Below, one piece after another: positions 46,714 to 55,780 of a DNA stretch of 64,000 nucleotides. The notes beneath the pieces were generated by a model that made no database searches, was not told the DNA's origin, and worked only from the letters and a program-made list of their open reading frames with translations. Source of the stretch: an uncultured Chloroflexales bacterium (GTDB lineage: Bacteria > Chloroflexota > Chloroflexia > Chloroflexales > Chloroflexaceae); assembly GCA_937902315.1 (NCBI GenBank), contig CALGUG010000064.1:235626-299625 (forward strand), written 5' to 3'. The stretch's first letter is position 1, and each line of letters begins with the position of its first letter. A program made the position numbers and the translations under genes.

Positions 46714-47535
46714 GTGACTACACATGCTCGAATTCCCATTTGGCCCGATGGTGTGCCCGGCAATTGGCAATGGCAAAACCCCGAAACCGAAACGCACAAC
46801 CACTCTCCTTCTAAAATCACGATTGTTCGCAACGTCGTAGAACCCAGCATCGAAGTCTTTCTGCCCGAAGCCGAGCGCGCAACTGGCACAGCCGTGGTTG
46901 TGGCCCCGGGCGGCGCGTTCCATCTGCTCGCCATTCATCACGAAGGCTACGACGTGGCCCGTTGGCTAAACGAGCGCGGCATCGCCGCCTTTGTGCTGCG
47001 CTACCGTGTGATCCAAACGCCCGCCGACGACGATGCCTTCCAAGAGACGCTGAAGCGCAATATGAGCGATCCGCAGGTGCGCGAGAAGCTCTTCCCCGAG
47101 TATATGCAGATCGCGATCGACGATGGTTTGCAGGCCATGCGGGTGGTGCGCCAGCGCGCAGCCGAGTGGGGCATCGACCCGGAGCGCGTCGGTGTGATGG
47201 GCTTTTCGGCGGGTGGCGTGCTGACGATCGGCGTGGCTTCGCAATACGACGCCCAAGCGCGCCCAGCCTTCGCCGCCCCGATCTATCCTGCGCCCTACCC
47301 GGTTGCGCAAGTGCCCGCCGATGCGCCGCCGATCTTTATCGCGGTCGCTGGCGACGACGCTTTCGCACGCAGCGCTTGTATCCCGCTCTACAACACCTGG
47401 TGCGAGGCGGGCAAATCGGCCGAGCTGCATATCTACGCTCAAGGTGGCCACGGTTTTGGCATGTTCAAAACCGGCCTGCCGACCGAAAGCTGGATCGAGC
47501 GCTTCGGCGAGTGGCTCAAGCTCAACGGTTTTTAA
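46714..47535 (+). CDS. Alpha/beta-hydrolase esterase (BD-FAE/xylan-esterase-like)
   Basis: 273 aa. The oxyanion segment is VVVAPGGAFHLLA, the nucleophile Ser lies in GVMGFSAGGVLTIG, an Asp in FIAVAGDDAFA and the His in YAQGGHGFGMF. It starts with GTG at 46714, preceded by AAGGATG, because the next in-frame ATG is far inside. There is no signal peptide. It probably hydrolyses acetyl or aryl esters of plant sugars. It is a single gene followed by a long hairpin. Confidence 0.9.
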   Translation: MTTHARIPIWPDGVPGNWQWQNPETETHNHSPSKITIVRNVVEPSIEVFLPEAERATGTAVVVAPGGAFHLLAIHHEGYDVARWLNERGIAAFVLRYRVIQTPADDDAFQETLKRNMSDPQVREKLFPEYMQIAIDDGLQAMRVVRQRAAEWGIDPERVGVMGFSAGGVLTIGVASQYDAQARPAFAAPIYPAPYPVAQVPADAPPIFIAVAGDDAFARSACIPLYNTWCEAGKSAELHIYAQGGHGFGMFKTGLPTESWIERFGEWLKLNGF

Positions 47536-47563
47536 GGCGCGTTAGCTTTTGTAGCGCTGCAAA

Positions 47564-47611
47564 GGAGACGAGAGAGCTTGTACGCGATCGTGTGCAAGCT
47601 CTCTCGTCTCC
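47564..47611 (+). terminator. Long hairpin after esterase gene
   Basis: Perfect 17-bp stem (47564-47580 with 47595-47611) and a 14-nt loop, followed by CTTCCTTTCC rather than a clean T-run. Confidence 0.75.
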
Positions 47612-47624
47612 TTCCTTTCCTCAG

Positions 47625-48075
47625 CTGGCGGCAGCGAGGTCTTTCCCTTCCATTCCTTGCTTGGCGCGTCCGCCTACGGCTACCAACATCCCGCCCAACA
47701 AACGAGGCTGCTATCTGTGCAACGAAGCCGTATCCAGAATCTAAAATGCTTTCGCGTTGCCGAAAGCAAACAACACAACCAGATCAACCGCAACTTAGAA
47801 AAACAACAGGCCGAGGAAAGAGTTGTGTGAACTGTCGCGCTGTTGCGCGACAGTTCACACAACAAAAAGAGTCACGTTCCGCTCTGCCGAAGGCCAAAAG
47901 CACAACGTGTTCAGTTGGATTCGCTATCAAACGAAGAATCGCCAACGCTAGGCACAAGGCAGTTCGCAGCCTTCGCTGCGAACTGTTCGACGCGCTGAAT
48001 GGGTGAGCAGGACCCTGATAGCCGTAGGCGGACGCGCTGAGGACCGCATGGGAGCTAGGGAAACTACCGCCAGAG
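47625..48075. repeat. Composite repeat with inverted cores and internal hairpin (copies 14 and 15)
   Basis: Left reverse core 47665-47684 preceded by GGCGGCAGCGAGGTC; right forward core 48017-48036 followed by ACTACCGCC. Inside are GGAAAGAGTTGTGTGA leading into a 42-nt hairpin (47822-47863; 19-bp arms, TGTT loop), the second motif CCGCTCTGCCGAAGGCC (about 47880-47896), and a hairpin CAGTTCGCAGC/GCTGCGAACTG (about 47970-47996). It is the fullest copy in the window. Confidence 0.75.
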
Positions 48076-48133
48076 CGCTACAGGAAACGCTATCACAGAT
48101 CGCTCGCTCGCTTTGTGCGAAACGGCTGCGAAA

Positions 48134-49945
48134 CTAGGCGATCTTACCGACCTGCTCGATGTATTCGAGCGATTGATGGCGGAAGTAGGTGTTGTAGAGC
48201 TCGGCATAGTGGCCGCCCTGAGCCATCAAGCTGTCGTGGGTGCCCTCTTCGATGATGCGGCCGCCCTGCAGCACAATAATGCGGTCGGCATTGCGCACAG
48301 TCGAAAGACGGTGGGCGATCACAATGCTGGTGCGCCCTTCCAAAACCGTATCCAAACCCTCTTGGATCTGGGCCTCGGTAAAGGGGTCGATGCTGGCGGT
48401 CGCTTCGTCGAGGATCACGATCGAGGGATCGCCGAACAATACACGCGCCATAGCTACCAACTGGCGCTGACCCAGCGAGAGGCGCGCACCGCGCTCGCCT
48501 ACTTGGGTCGCCAAACCTTCGGGCAGATCGTCGATCCACTCGCCTTGGCCGATATGGCGAGCCACCTCTTCGACCTCGGCGTCGCTGGCGTCGGGCCGCC
48601 CATAGCGGATATTGTCAGCTACCGTGCCTTCAAACAGGAAAGGCACTTGGGGCACGATACCAAGCTGGCGACGATAATCTTGGATATCGAAGCTGCGAAT
48701 GTCGCGCCCATCGATCAAGATCTTGCCCTCTTGAAATTCATAAAAACGTGCCAGCAGCCTGGCTAAACTCGATTTACCCGCGCCGGTATGGCCCACCACC
48801 GCAATGGTTTGACCCGCCGGAATGTGCAACGAGAAGTCGGGCAAGACCCACTCGCCTTCTTTGTAGGCGAAGCGCACATGCTGAAACACGATCTCGCCGC
48901 GCAGCTTGTCCACTGGCTGATTATCGCTTTGAACCACCTTCGGTTCGGCATCGATCAGAGCGAAGACGCGCTCACTAGCCGACAAGCCTTGCTGAAACTG
49001 GCTCCAAAACGAAGCGATGCTGGTCATGGGGAAGAGGAAAATCGCCAAGCTCTGCACAAACAAGAACCAATCGCCAAGCGATACGGTGTTAGCCAGCACT
49101 TGCAAACCGCCAAAGTAGACGATCGCTGCCAAACCGAGGCCAGCTAGAATGCCCAAGGTCGGGAAGATACTGGTCATCACAAGGCCGCTCAGCAACATAA
49201 CGCGATAGGCTTGTTTGTTGGTTTTGTTGAAGTCATCGAAGATGGCCTGCTCTTGGCGAAAGCTTTTTGCCACGCTGATGCCGCTGATCGTCTCTTGAAT
49301 GGTTGTGTTGACATTGGCCCGCATCCGCTGGGCGCGTTGCAGGTTTCGGCGCGCGATTTTGCGGTAACTCAAAGCGACCGCAAACACCAAGGGCGTGATG
49401 GCGACCATAATCAGGGCCAAACGCCAATTGATAAAAAACAGGGCCGCAGATATGATCAATACCAGCAAGAGCTGACTCAAGAGATCCATGGTCAGAGTCA
49501 CAACACTTGCGAAATCGTCGGTATCAGAGGTGACGCGGCTTACGATCTTGCCCGAAGCATAGCTATCGTAAAACGACATGTCGCGCTGCATTACGGCCGC
49601 AAAGGCATCGCGCCGCAGGCTCAGAACCACATCGCTGACCGCGCGCGCCGAGTTGCTCTGGCGCACAAAGTTGCACAGCCAGCTCAAGCCACCCATCAGC
49701 AACACGACCACGATCAAGCCGATCATCACGCTTGGCGCCGCTTCTTGCTGTAACTGGTTGATGCTGCGGCTGATCAAAATCGGCGTCGCTGTATCGAACA
49801 TGCTTTGCAGCACCACCATCACGGCCACTAAAGTCATCGTTTTTGCTCGAGATCGGAAGTAGCCAAGAATACGCCGCAACAGCACGCCATCGCCGTAACT
49901 GCGATCATAGGCCTCAGCATCCAACCCATCCATCACAAAGCCCAT
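48134..49945 (-). CDS. ABC exporter half-transporter, canonical Walker B
   Basis: 603 aa: a six-helix membrane domain at about 40-330, then an ATPase with Walker A VVGHTGAGKSSLARLL, a deviating signature LSLGQRQL, Walker B SIVILDEATASIDP with the catalytic Glu, and the H-loop IVIAHRLST. The partner gene lies 12 nt upstream. The deviating signature belongs opposite the partner's degenerate Walker B, as in TM287/TM288-type heterodimers. It exports drugs, lipids or peptides; the substrate is unknown. AGGAGC precedes the ATG. Confidence 0.94.
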   Translation of the reverse strand: MGFVMDGLDAEAYDRSYGDGVLLRRILGYFRSRAKTMTLVAVMVVLQSMFDTATPILISRSINQLQQEAAPSVMIGLIVVVLLMGGLSWLCNFVRQSNSARAVSDVVLSLRRDAFAAVMQRDMSFYDSYASGKIVSRVTSDTDDFASVVTLTMDLLSQLLLVLIISAALFFINWRLALIMVAITPLVFAVALSYRKIARRNLQRAQRMRANVNTTIQETISGISVAKSFRQEQAIFDDFNKTNKQAYRVMLLSGLVMTSIFPTLGILAGLGLAAIVYFGGLQVLANTVSLGDWFLFVQSLAIFLFPMTSIASFWSQFQQGLSASERVFALIDAEPKVVQSDNQPVDKLRGEIVFQHVRFAYKEGEWVLPDFSLHIPAGQTIAVVGHTGAGKSSLARLLARFYEFQEGKILIDGRDIRSFDIQDYRRQLGIVPQVPFLFEGTVADNIRYGRPDASDAEVEEVARHIGQGEWIDDLPEGLATQVGERGARLSLGQRQLVAMARVLFGDPSIVILDEATASIDPFTEAQIQEGLDTVLEGRTSIVIAHRLSTVRNADRIIVLQGGRIIEEGTHDSLMAQGGHYAELYNTYFRHQSLEYIEQVGKIA

Positions 49946-49956
49946 GCTGCTTGCTC

Positions 49957-51717
49957 CTATGTCGTATACCGCGCAAAAATGCGTCGATATGCTTCGCTTC
50001 GCTCCAACAACGTATCGTGATCACCTTGATCAACCAAGCGACCGTTCTTCAGCACCAAGATGCGATCAGCCCAGCGGATCTGCGAAATACGGTGGGTGAT
50101 CAGCAAGGTGGTTCGGCCCTTCAGAATCCGCCGCATGGCCTGCTGAATCTGGTCTTCGGTTGCGCTATCGATCGCGCTGGTCGAGTCGTCAAGCACTAAA
50201 ATGCGCGGATCGGTCAGGAAGGCGCGCGCGATCGCCAAACGTTGGCGCTGTCCGCCAGAAAGGGTCACACCGCGCTCGCCGATCACGGTATCGTAGCCGT
50301 CGGGAAGCTGCATAATAAAGTCGTGGGCTTGGGCCTGCTTAGCAGCCAGCTCGATCTGTTCGCGCGTAGCGTTGCCAGCTGCCCCAAACGCGATATTATC
50401 GGCGATCGAGCGACTAAACAGAAAGATATCTTGCTCGATCGTGCTGATCTGTGAGCGTAAGGTCTCTAGACTCCAGTTACGCACATCAACACCATCGATC
50501 AGTACTCGGCCAGCACTGGTATCGTAGGTGCGATTGACCAAACGGGTGAGAGTGGTTTTGCCCGCTCCGGTCTGACCTACAATCGCAATCGTCTCGCCCG
50601 GCTTGGCTTCAAACGAAATATCGCTCAAAATCGTTTTGTCGCCATAAGCAAACGAAACGTTCTCAAAACGAATAGCGCCTTCGATCTGCTTCGAAACGCC
50701 GCTGGTATTCTCATCGAGCTCGGTCTCTGCCGTAATCAGCTTCAGAATGCGCTCGGCTCCCGCAATCCCCATCTGCACAAGCGTAAAGGTGAAAAGCGAG
50801 ATAAAGGTCGGAAAGCGCAACATATCGAAGAGGCTCATAAAGGCGATCAGATCGCCGATCGAAATCATGCCTACATTCCAAAGATAGAGCGCTTGAGCAA
50901 AACCGAGAGCATAACAAAGAACCAAAATCAGCAGCGGCAGATAGCGCGCTTGAACTTGGCCTTGTTGCACCAATAGATCGCGCAAGCTGGAAGCGTTGGT
51001 ATTAAAGCGCTCCTTCTCGGCTTGCTCTTGGGCATAGGCTTTGACCACCTCGATCCCGCTGATCGCCTGGGCCAAACCTGCGTTCATCACACCGAAACGC
51101 ATGCGTTGCATGCCCACAATCGGGTTCAGCTTATCGGTGTAGCGCCGCAAGGTAAAGCCAAATAAGGTCACAAATATCAAGGGCATAAGTAGCAGAGCGG
51201 GGTGGATAAAGCCCATCATCACAATCGGAATCAACAAGCTCATCAGCGAGCTAAAGATCAAGCTGCTGCCCGGGCTGATCATCAACTGTAACTGACGCAC
51301 ATCGTTGGTCGCCCGCGCCATAATGTCGCCAACCTGCTGTCGATTGTGAAAGGTTTGGCTCTTGCCAAGCAGACTGAGGTACAGCTCTTCGCGCGAATCG
51401 CGTTCGAGCCGCTGCGATAACATCTCAAAAAAGGCATTGCTTCCCAGAGAGATCACGCTCTGGAGCAAACGAACCCCCAACACCGCACCCGCTATCGCCA
51501 AAAGCCCCTGAGCTGTAGCGCTTCCAGAAGCGATTAAGTCGAAAGCGCGCCCGACCAGCAGAGCCGAAGAGCTCATCAGGCCGATCGAGCAGATGCCGCA
51601 CAGCACCGCTGCTGCAGGCAGCCAAGGGTAACGAACAATATGTGAAACGATCCAACGAAACGGCGACGAAAGCGTGTAACGGTGTTGACCAGCGACCCTA
51701 AACTCACTTACAGCCAC
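49957..51717 (-). CDS. ABC exporter half-transporter, degenerate Walker B
   Basis: 586 aa: a six-helix domain, then Walker A IVGQTGAGKTTLTRLV, a perfect signature LSGGQRQRLAIARAF and Walker B RILVLDDSTSAIDS, where Asp replaces the catalytic Glu. That substitution is the hallmark of the non-hydrolysing site of heterodimeric exporters. The start is GTG at 51717 with GAGGAG upstream. It forms a two-gene operon with the following half-transporter. Confidence 0.94.
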   Translation of the reverse strand: MAVSEFRVAGQHRYTLSSPFRWIVSHIVRYPWLPAAAVLCGICSIGLMSSSALLVGRAFDLIASGSATAQGLLAIAGAVLGVRLLQSVISLGSNAFFEMLSQRLERDSREELYLSLLGKSQTFHNRQQVGDIMARATNDVRQLQLMISPGSSLIFSSLMSLLIPIVMMGFIHPALLLMPLIFVTLFGFTLRRYTDKLNPIVGMQRMRFGVMNAGLAQAISGIEVVKAYAQEQAEKERFNTNASSLRDLLVQQGQVQARYLPLLILVLCYALGFAQALYLWNVGMISIGDLIAFMSLFDMLRFPTFISLFTFTLVQMGIAGAERILKLITAETELDENTSGVSKQIEGAIRFENVSFAYGDKTILSDISFEAKPGETIAIVGQTGAGKTTLTRLVNRTYDTSAGRVLIDGVDVRNWSLETLRSQISTIEQDIFLFSRSIADNIAFGAAGNATREQIELAAKQAQAHDFIMQLPDGYDTVIGERGVTLSGGQRQRLAIARAFLTDPRILVLDDSTSAIDSATEDQIQQAMRRILKGRTTLLITHRISQIRWADRILVLKNGRLVDQGDHDTLLERSEAYRRIFARYTT

Positions 51718-51869
51718 TCTATTCTCCTCACGGTACTAGATTATTCCTTTCGGGGACCGGTTCTAGGCGAAATTGTTAGGCTCAGATCGCAATGGGGACT
51801 GGAATAACTCAAAGAGGCGATAGGTTTTCAGACACAACAAAACCCTCGCCCCATCGTTGCGCAACTTGT

Positions 51870-51913
51870 ATTATAGCACAAACATTCGGATATTCAAATA
51901 ATTAAAAATTATT
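51870..51913 (-). promoter_or_regulatory. Promoter and AT-rich dyad upstream of ABC exporter operon
   Basis: On the minus strand TTGAAT (51897-51892), 16 nt, TATAAT (51875-51870). Touching the -35 is a dyad AATAATT-AAA-AATTATT (51897-51913), a possible repressor site. The leader would be about 150 nt. Confidence 0.6.
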
Positions 51914-52087
51914 CATCTCAATCGATATTTGGCTATGCTAGAGCGAATTACTCGCAACAAAACAAGCCGTTTCGTTTTGATGCGAAGAATGTGCCAAGAT
52001 AGTGATACAATACTGAATTAATAAGAATAAATCGATTAGGATAAGTTTAACAACGTAGGGACCTGACAGGGCGCCACAAAGATCACA

Positions 52088-52984
52088 ATGCCGAATCCAA
52101 ATGACACTCCAAATCGCCAAGAACTGCATCAACAACTAGCCGAGGTGCAGTCGCAACTCGATCGGACACCACACGCCTTCCAGCTTGTGGCACAACGTGG
52201 TGTGCTCATGGGCATGCTCAACCGCTGGATCGATGCCCATCGTGATTTGGATCGCGCTTTGCGCCTAGCCCCGCGTGCTCATCAGCTTAAGTTTGTCATC
52301 TATCGTATGCGTGGTATGGCAAATCGCATTCTGGCCCACTATCCAGAGGCGATCGCCGACTTCGACCGCGCCCTCAAGCACACGCCCGATGCCAGCACAC
52401 TGGCCGAACGCGCCGACGTATTGCGCTCGCTCAAACGCTTCGAAGAAGCGCTCCACGACTTCAATGCCTCGATCGCCCAAAACGATCGCGACGCCTTTAG
52501 CTTTTTAGGGCGCGGTCGTACCCATCTCGAACTAGACGATCAAGAGTCGGCGCTTCGCGACTTCAACCGCGCGCTCTCAATCAGCCCAAACGACTTCTCG
52601 GTTTTGATCGAACGCGCTCAGCTCTATCGTAATATGGGGCAAAACCAGTCGGCCCAGATCGACCTGCGCCTCGCCGAGCGCATCTTGCGCGAACAGATCG
52701 ACCGCGACAACGAAGATGCCGAAGCGCTCAACAACTTAGCTTGGCTCTACAGCGCAATTATCGACGCCCACCACCCCGAAGCGCTCCAACTGAGCGAACG
52801 CGTTTTCTACGTTCTAGGCGAAGCTGATCAACGTGCAGCGTACCTAGCGACGCGCGGCTGGACACTGGTGCGTCTCGATCGCTACACCGAAGGCATCCCG
52901 CTACTTGAACGTGCGGTCGAGCTCAATCCCTACGACAGCGATCTCCGTTCGCGCCTCCAACTGGCGCGCGACCTGCTGCCCTAA
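52088..52984 (+). CDS. TPR-repeat protein
   Basis: 298 aa without signal peptide. About six tetratricopeptide repeats run from residue 40 to the end, for example YPEAIADFDRALKHTPDAST and SALRDFNRALSISPNDFSVL. It probably acts as a cytoplasmic scaffold. No ribosome-binding site is obvious. Its neighbours give no clear partner. Confidence 0.88.
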   Translation: MPNPNDTPNRQELHQQLAEVQSQLDRTPHAFQLVAQRGVLMGMLNRWIDAHRDLDRALRLAPRAHQLKFVIYRMRGMANRILAHYPEAIADFDRALKHTPDASTLAERADVLRSLKRFEEALHDFNASIAQNDRDAFSFLGRGRTHLELDDQESALRDFNRALSISPNDFSVLIERAQLYRNMGQNQSAQIDLRLAERILREQIDRDNEDAEALNNLAWLYSAIIDAHHPEALQLSERVFYVLGEADQRAAYLATRGWTLVRLDRYTEGIPLLERAVELNPYDSDLRSRLQLARDLLP

Positions 52985-53051
52985 TGCGCTGACTCGCGTC
53001 TGATCGAGTACAATTAAGCATCATCCTTCTAGCCATACGAGTATCTCGACT

Positions 53052-53972
53052 ATGACGCACTCTCACAGCGCGCCCGAATCGCGCGGTCAATGGTTTGCCA
53101 AAGCCGCCCCGGGCATCTTTGTTTTTCTTTGGAGCACAGGTTTTATCGGCGCCAAATACGGCCTGCCCTCCATCGAGCCGTTCACCTTTTTAGCGGTTCG
53201 CTTCTCGATCGTCATCGTGATCTGTTTTCTGCTGTGCGCCCTACTACGCGCCAGTTGGCCGCGCAACCCACGCGAAATCGCCCATATCGCCATCTCTGGC
53301 CTCTTGATCCACGCGGTCTACCTGGGCGGAGTGTTTTCGGCCATCGCGCTCGGCATGCCCTCGGGCATGACCTCATTGGTGGTTGGTCTGCAGCCCATCG
53401 TCGCGGCACTGCTCTCGCAGCCCTTTCTGGGCGAAAAAGTAGTAGGCCGCCAGTGGATCGGTTTCATTCTGGGCTTTATCGGCGTAGCGTTGGTGGTGGG
53501 CGAAAAAATCACGGCCCCCGAGCAAGGCCTAAGCGCCGCCGCTCTGGCCGCCGCCATCATCGCCCTGTTCGGCACCAGCTTCGGCAATCTCTACCAACGC
53601 CGCTTCTGCAGCACCATGCAGCTTGTGCCTGGCACCACAATTCAATACATCGCAGCCGGTCTCGCCATGTGGATCTTCGCACTGCTGTTTGAAACCCGTC
53701 AGATCACTTGGACAAACGAACTGATCTTCGCCATGCTCTGGTTAGTGATTGCGCTCTCGATCGGAGCCATCCTGCTATTGATGTGGCTGATCAGCCGCAA
53801 CTCGGCGGCACGTGTCTCGAGTCTCTACTACCTTGTGCCGCCTGCAACCGCTCTCGAAGCCTTCATTCTCTTCAACGAGCGCCTAAGTCCGCTGGCCCTG
53901 CTCGGGATGCTTATCACCATTATCGCAGTCGCCTTGGTTGTTATGCCCCAAGGCAGGCGGCTGAAAGGCTGA
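53052..53972 (+). CDS. EamA/DMT-superfamily permease
   Basis: 306 aa, ten hydrophobic segments in two EamA halves (GIFVFLWSTGFIGAKYGLPS and, in the second half, VSSLYYLVPPATALEAFILF). The RhaT/YdcZ-like family moves small metabolites such as amino acids out of the cell; the substrate is unknown. Confidence 0.92.
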   Translation: MTHSHSAPESRGQWFAKAAPGIFVFLWSTGFIGAKYGLPSIEPFTFLAVRFSIVIVICFLLCALLRASWPRNPREIAHIAISGLLIHAVYLGGVFSAIALGMPSGMTSLVVGLQPIVAALLSQPFLGEKVVGRQWIGFILGFIGVALVVGEKITAPEQGLSAAALAAAIIALFGTSFGNLYQRRFCSTMQLVPGTTIQYIAAGLAMWIFALLFETRQITWTNELIFAMLWLVIALSIGAILLLMWLISRNSAARVSSLYYLVPPATALEAFILFNERLSPLALLGMLITIIAVALVVMPQGRRLKG

Positions 53973-54184
53973 GGGCCCAAGCTCAGCGAAGCGCTCAGCG
54001 ATTCCACGCCCGACCAGCGCGATCGACGAAGGGTGGTGAGGCTTGGCTGCGAAGCGTGGTCTCACCACAACAAGCTGCGGCCCAGCTCAGGTCGAAGCTG
54101 CGAAATATTCCAGCGGATTAGACGCCGCAGCGTGTCTATTAGTTTCTCCTCGATTCCGAAGGCTTTCCATGCGCGCGCAGCTAG

Positions 54185-54280
54185 AGCCGCCATTTGTTGG
54201 AAAGGATGTTGATAGCCGAAGGCGGACGCGCTAGCAGCCGAATGAGGGCTAGCAGCCTCTTCGCCAAAGCAAAGTAGGTC
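54185..54280 (+). repeat. Dispersed repeat copy 16 (core 54211-54230)
   Basis: TTGGAAAGGATGTT, core with GAAGG, CTAGCAGCCGAATGAGGG and TCTTCGCC. The remaining sequence 53973-54184 and 54281-54520 shows no gene; a TATAAT at 54521-54526 may drive the MFS gene. Confidence 0.65.
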
Positions 54281-54568
54281 AGAGGCTTGATCAGCACCAG
54301 CGGGTTTGGGCGACTCAACACGAGTGAAATGTGCTGGCTGTCGCTCGGTCAAGGCTCTACGACTTCCGGCCTATTTTTTGCGAGCGCCTACAAATAAGCC
54401 TTGAAAGATACCGCATCAGAACGGGAAATATTTCAAGGCGCTTTGTTTTCTGCACGGCCCACAGCCGCTTTCGATCGGACGAAAGTGCAGAGATCAAACC
54501 GGAGAGCTCCCCGCCTGTACTATAATGGCCGAACGAACCTTACTTACCTAGACCCAAGGAGGCCACCC

Positions 54569-55780
54569 ATGGAGTTAACGCCAAGCGAGCGTAAACGGGG
54601 CCTTATCATCACACTCATCACAACATTTTTTATGTGGGGCGGCTTCTTTATGGTCATCCCACTGATCTCGGTCCATTATGTCAATGGACTAGGCTGGGCA
54701 GCCAGTGCGATCGGTATCGTCTTAGCAGTTCGTCAGTTCACTCAACAAGGCCTTGCCGTATTCGGCGGCATGCTGTCTGACCGCATCGGCCCAAAATCGC
54801 TGATCTGCAACGGCCTATTCTTGCGCGCCATCGGCTTCACGGCGATGGCCTGGGCCGACAACTTCTGGCTTTTAATGGGATCCTGCGTCTTGGCAGCGCT
54901 TGGCGGCGCGCTCTTTGAAGCGCCTCGCAGTGCCGCGATCGCAGCTTTTACCACAACCGAAAACCGCGCCAGCTTCTATAGCCTTGTTGGCGTTGTCGGT
55001 GGATTAGGGATGACCGTTGGCCCGCTGGTTGGCACGGCATTGCTCAAAACCGACTTCTCTTTCGTCTGCTTGTGTGCCGGAGGCTGCTTCTTCATAAACT
55101 ACTTCCTGATGGTCACCATGCTGCCCAAAGTGGCTGCTGCCTCGAGCGACGGCAGTATGGTAGCTGGCATCAATCTCGCCTTCCACGATCGCCATTTCAT
55201 CATCTTCACCATTCTCTTGATCGGCTTCTGGTTCCTCTGGGCCCAGATCAACATCACGCTGCCCTTGGTTGCCACCGATCTGACGGGCACCAGCGATAGC
55301 GTAGGTTGGATGTACGCCCTCAACTCGGGCCTGATCGTGGTGTTGCAATACCCGCTAGTACGCATCCTCGGACGCTGGTTTCAACCCCTCACCATCCTAT
55401 GGATCGGCATGGGAGTTATGAGCGCGGGCCTCGCATTCATCATGTTCGCCACAAATATCTGGTTCTTCCTCACCTGCATCGCCATCTATTCGATCGGCGG
55501 CATGTTGATCTCTCCGACCCAACAGACCGTTACCGCAGAAATGGCATCGCCCAGCGCTGTAGGTGCCTATTTCGGCGTCAATATGCTCTCGCTGGCAGTA
55601 GGCGGCAGCTTGGGCAACGGCCTTGGCAGTTGGATGTACGACATCGCTCACTCGATCCAGTGGCTGCAATTTCCTTGGCTGATCTGCGGCGTGCTCGGCC
55701 TTGTCTCAACTGTCGGCCTCGCTATGCTCGATAACATCCGACACCGCACCAAGCCCAATCAAGTGGCCGTCAAAGCTTGA
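54569..55780 (+). CDS. MFS transporter (MdtH-like multidrug efflux type)
   Basis: About 403 aa, 12 membrane segments. The loop 2-3 motif is GGMLSDRIGPKSLICNGLF, and motif C-like GGLGMTVGPLVG lies in helix 5, typical of proton-driven efflux. The start at 54569 has CAAGGAGG upstream; the longer frame to 54401 has no signal. Its last 22 bp overlap the 3' end of the convergent histidine kinase gene. Confidence 0.92.
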   Translation: MELTPSERKRGLIITLITTFFMWGGFFMVIPLISVHYVNGLGWAASAIGIVLAVRQFTQQGLAVFGGMLSDRIGPKSLICNGLFLRAIGFTAMAWADNFWLLMGSCVLAALGGALFEAPRSAAIAAFTTTENRASFYSLVGVVGGLGMTVGPLVGTALLKTDFSFVCLCAGGCFFINYFLMVTMLPKVAAASSDGSMVAGINLAFHDRHFIIFTILLIGFWFLWAQINITLPLVATDLTGTSDSVGWMYALNSGLIVVLQYPLVRILGRWFQPLTILWIGMGVMSAGLAFIMFATNIWFFLTCIAIYSIGGMLISPTQQTVTAEMASPSAVGAYFGVNMLSLAVGGSLGNGLGSWMYDIAHSIQWLQFPWLICGVLGLVSTVGLAMLDNIRHRTKPNQVAVKA

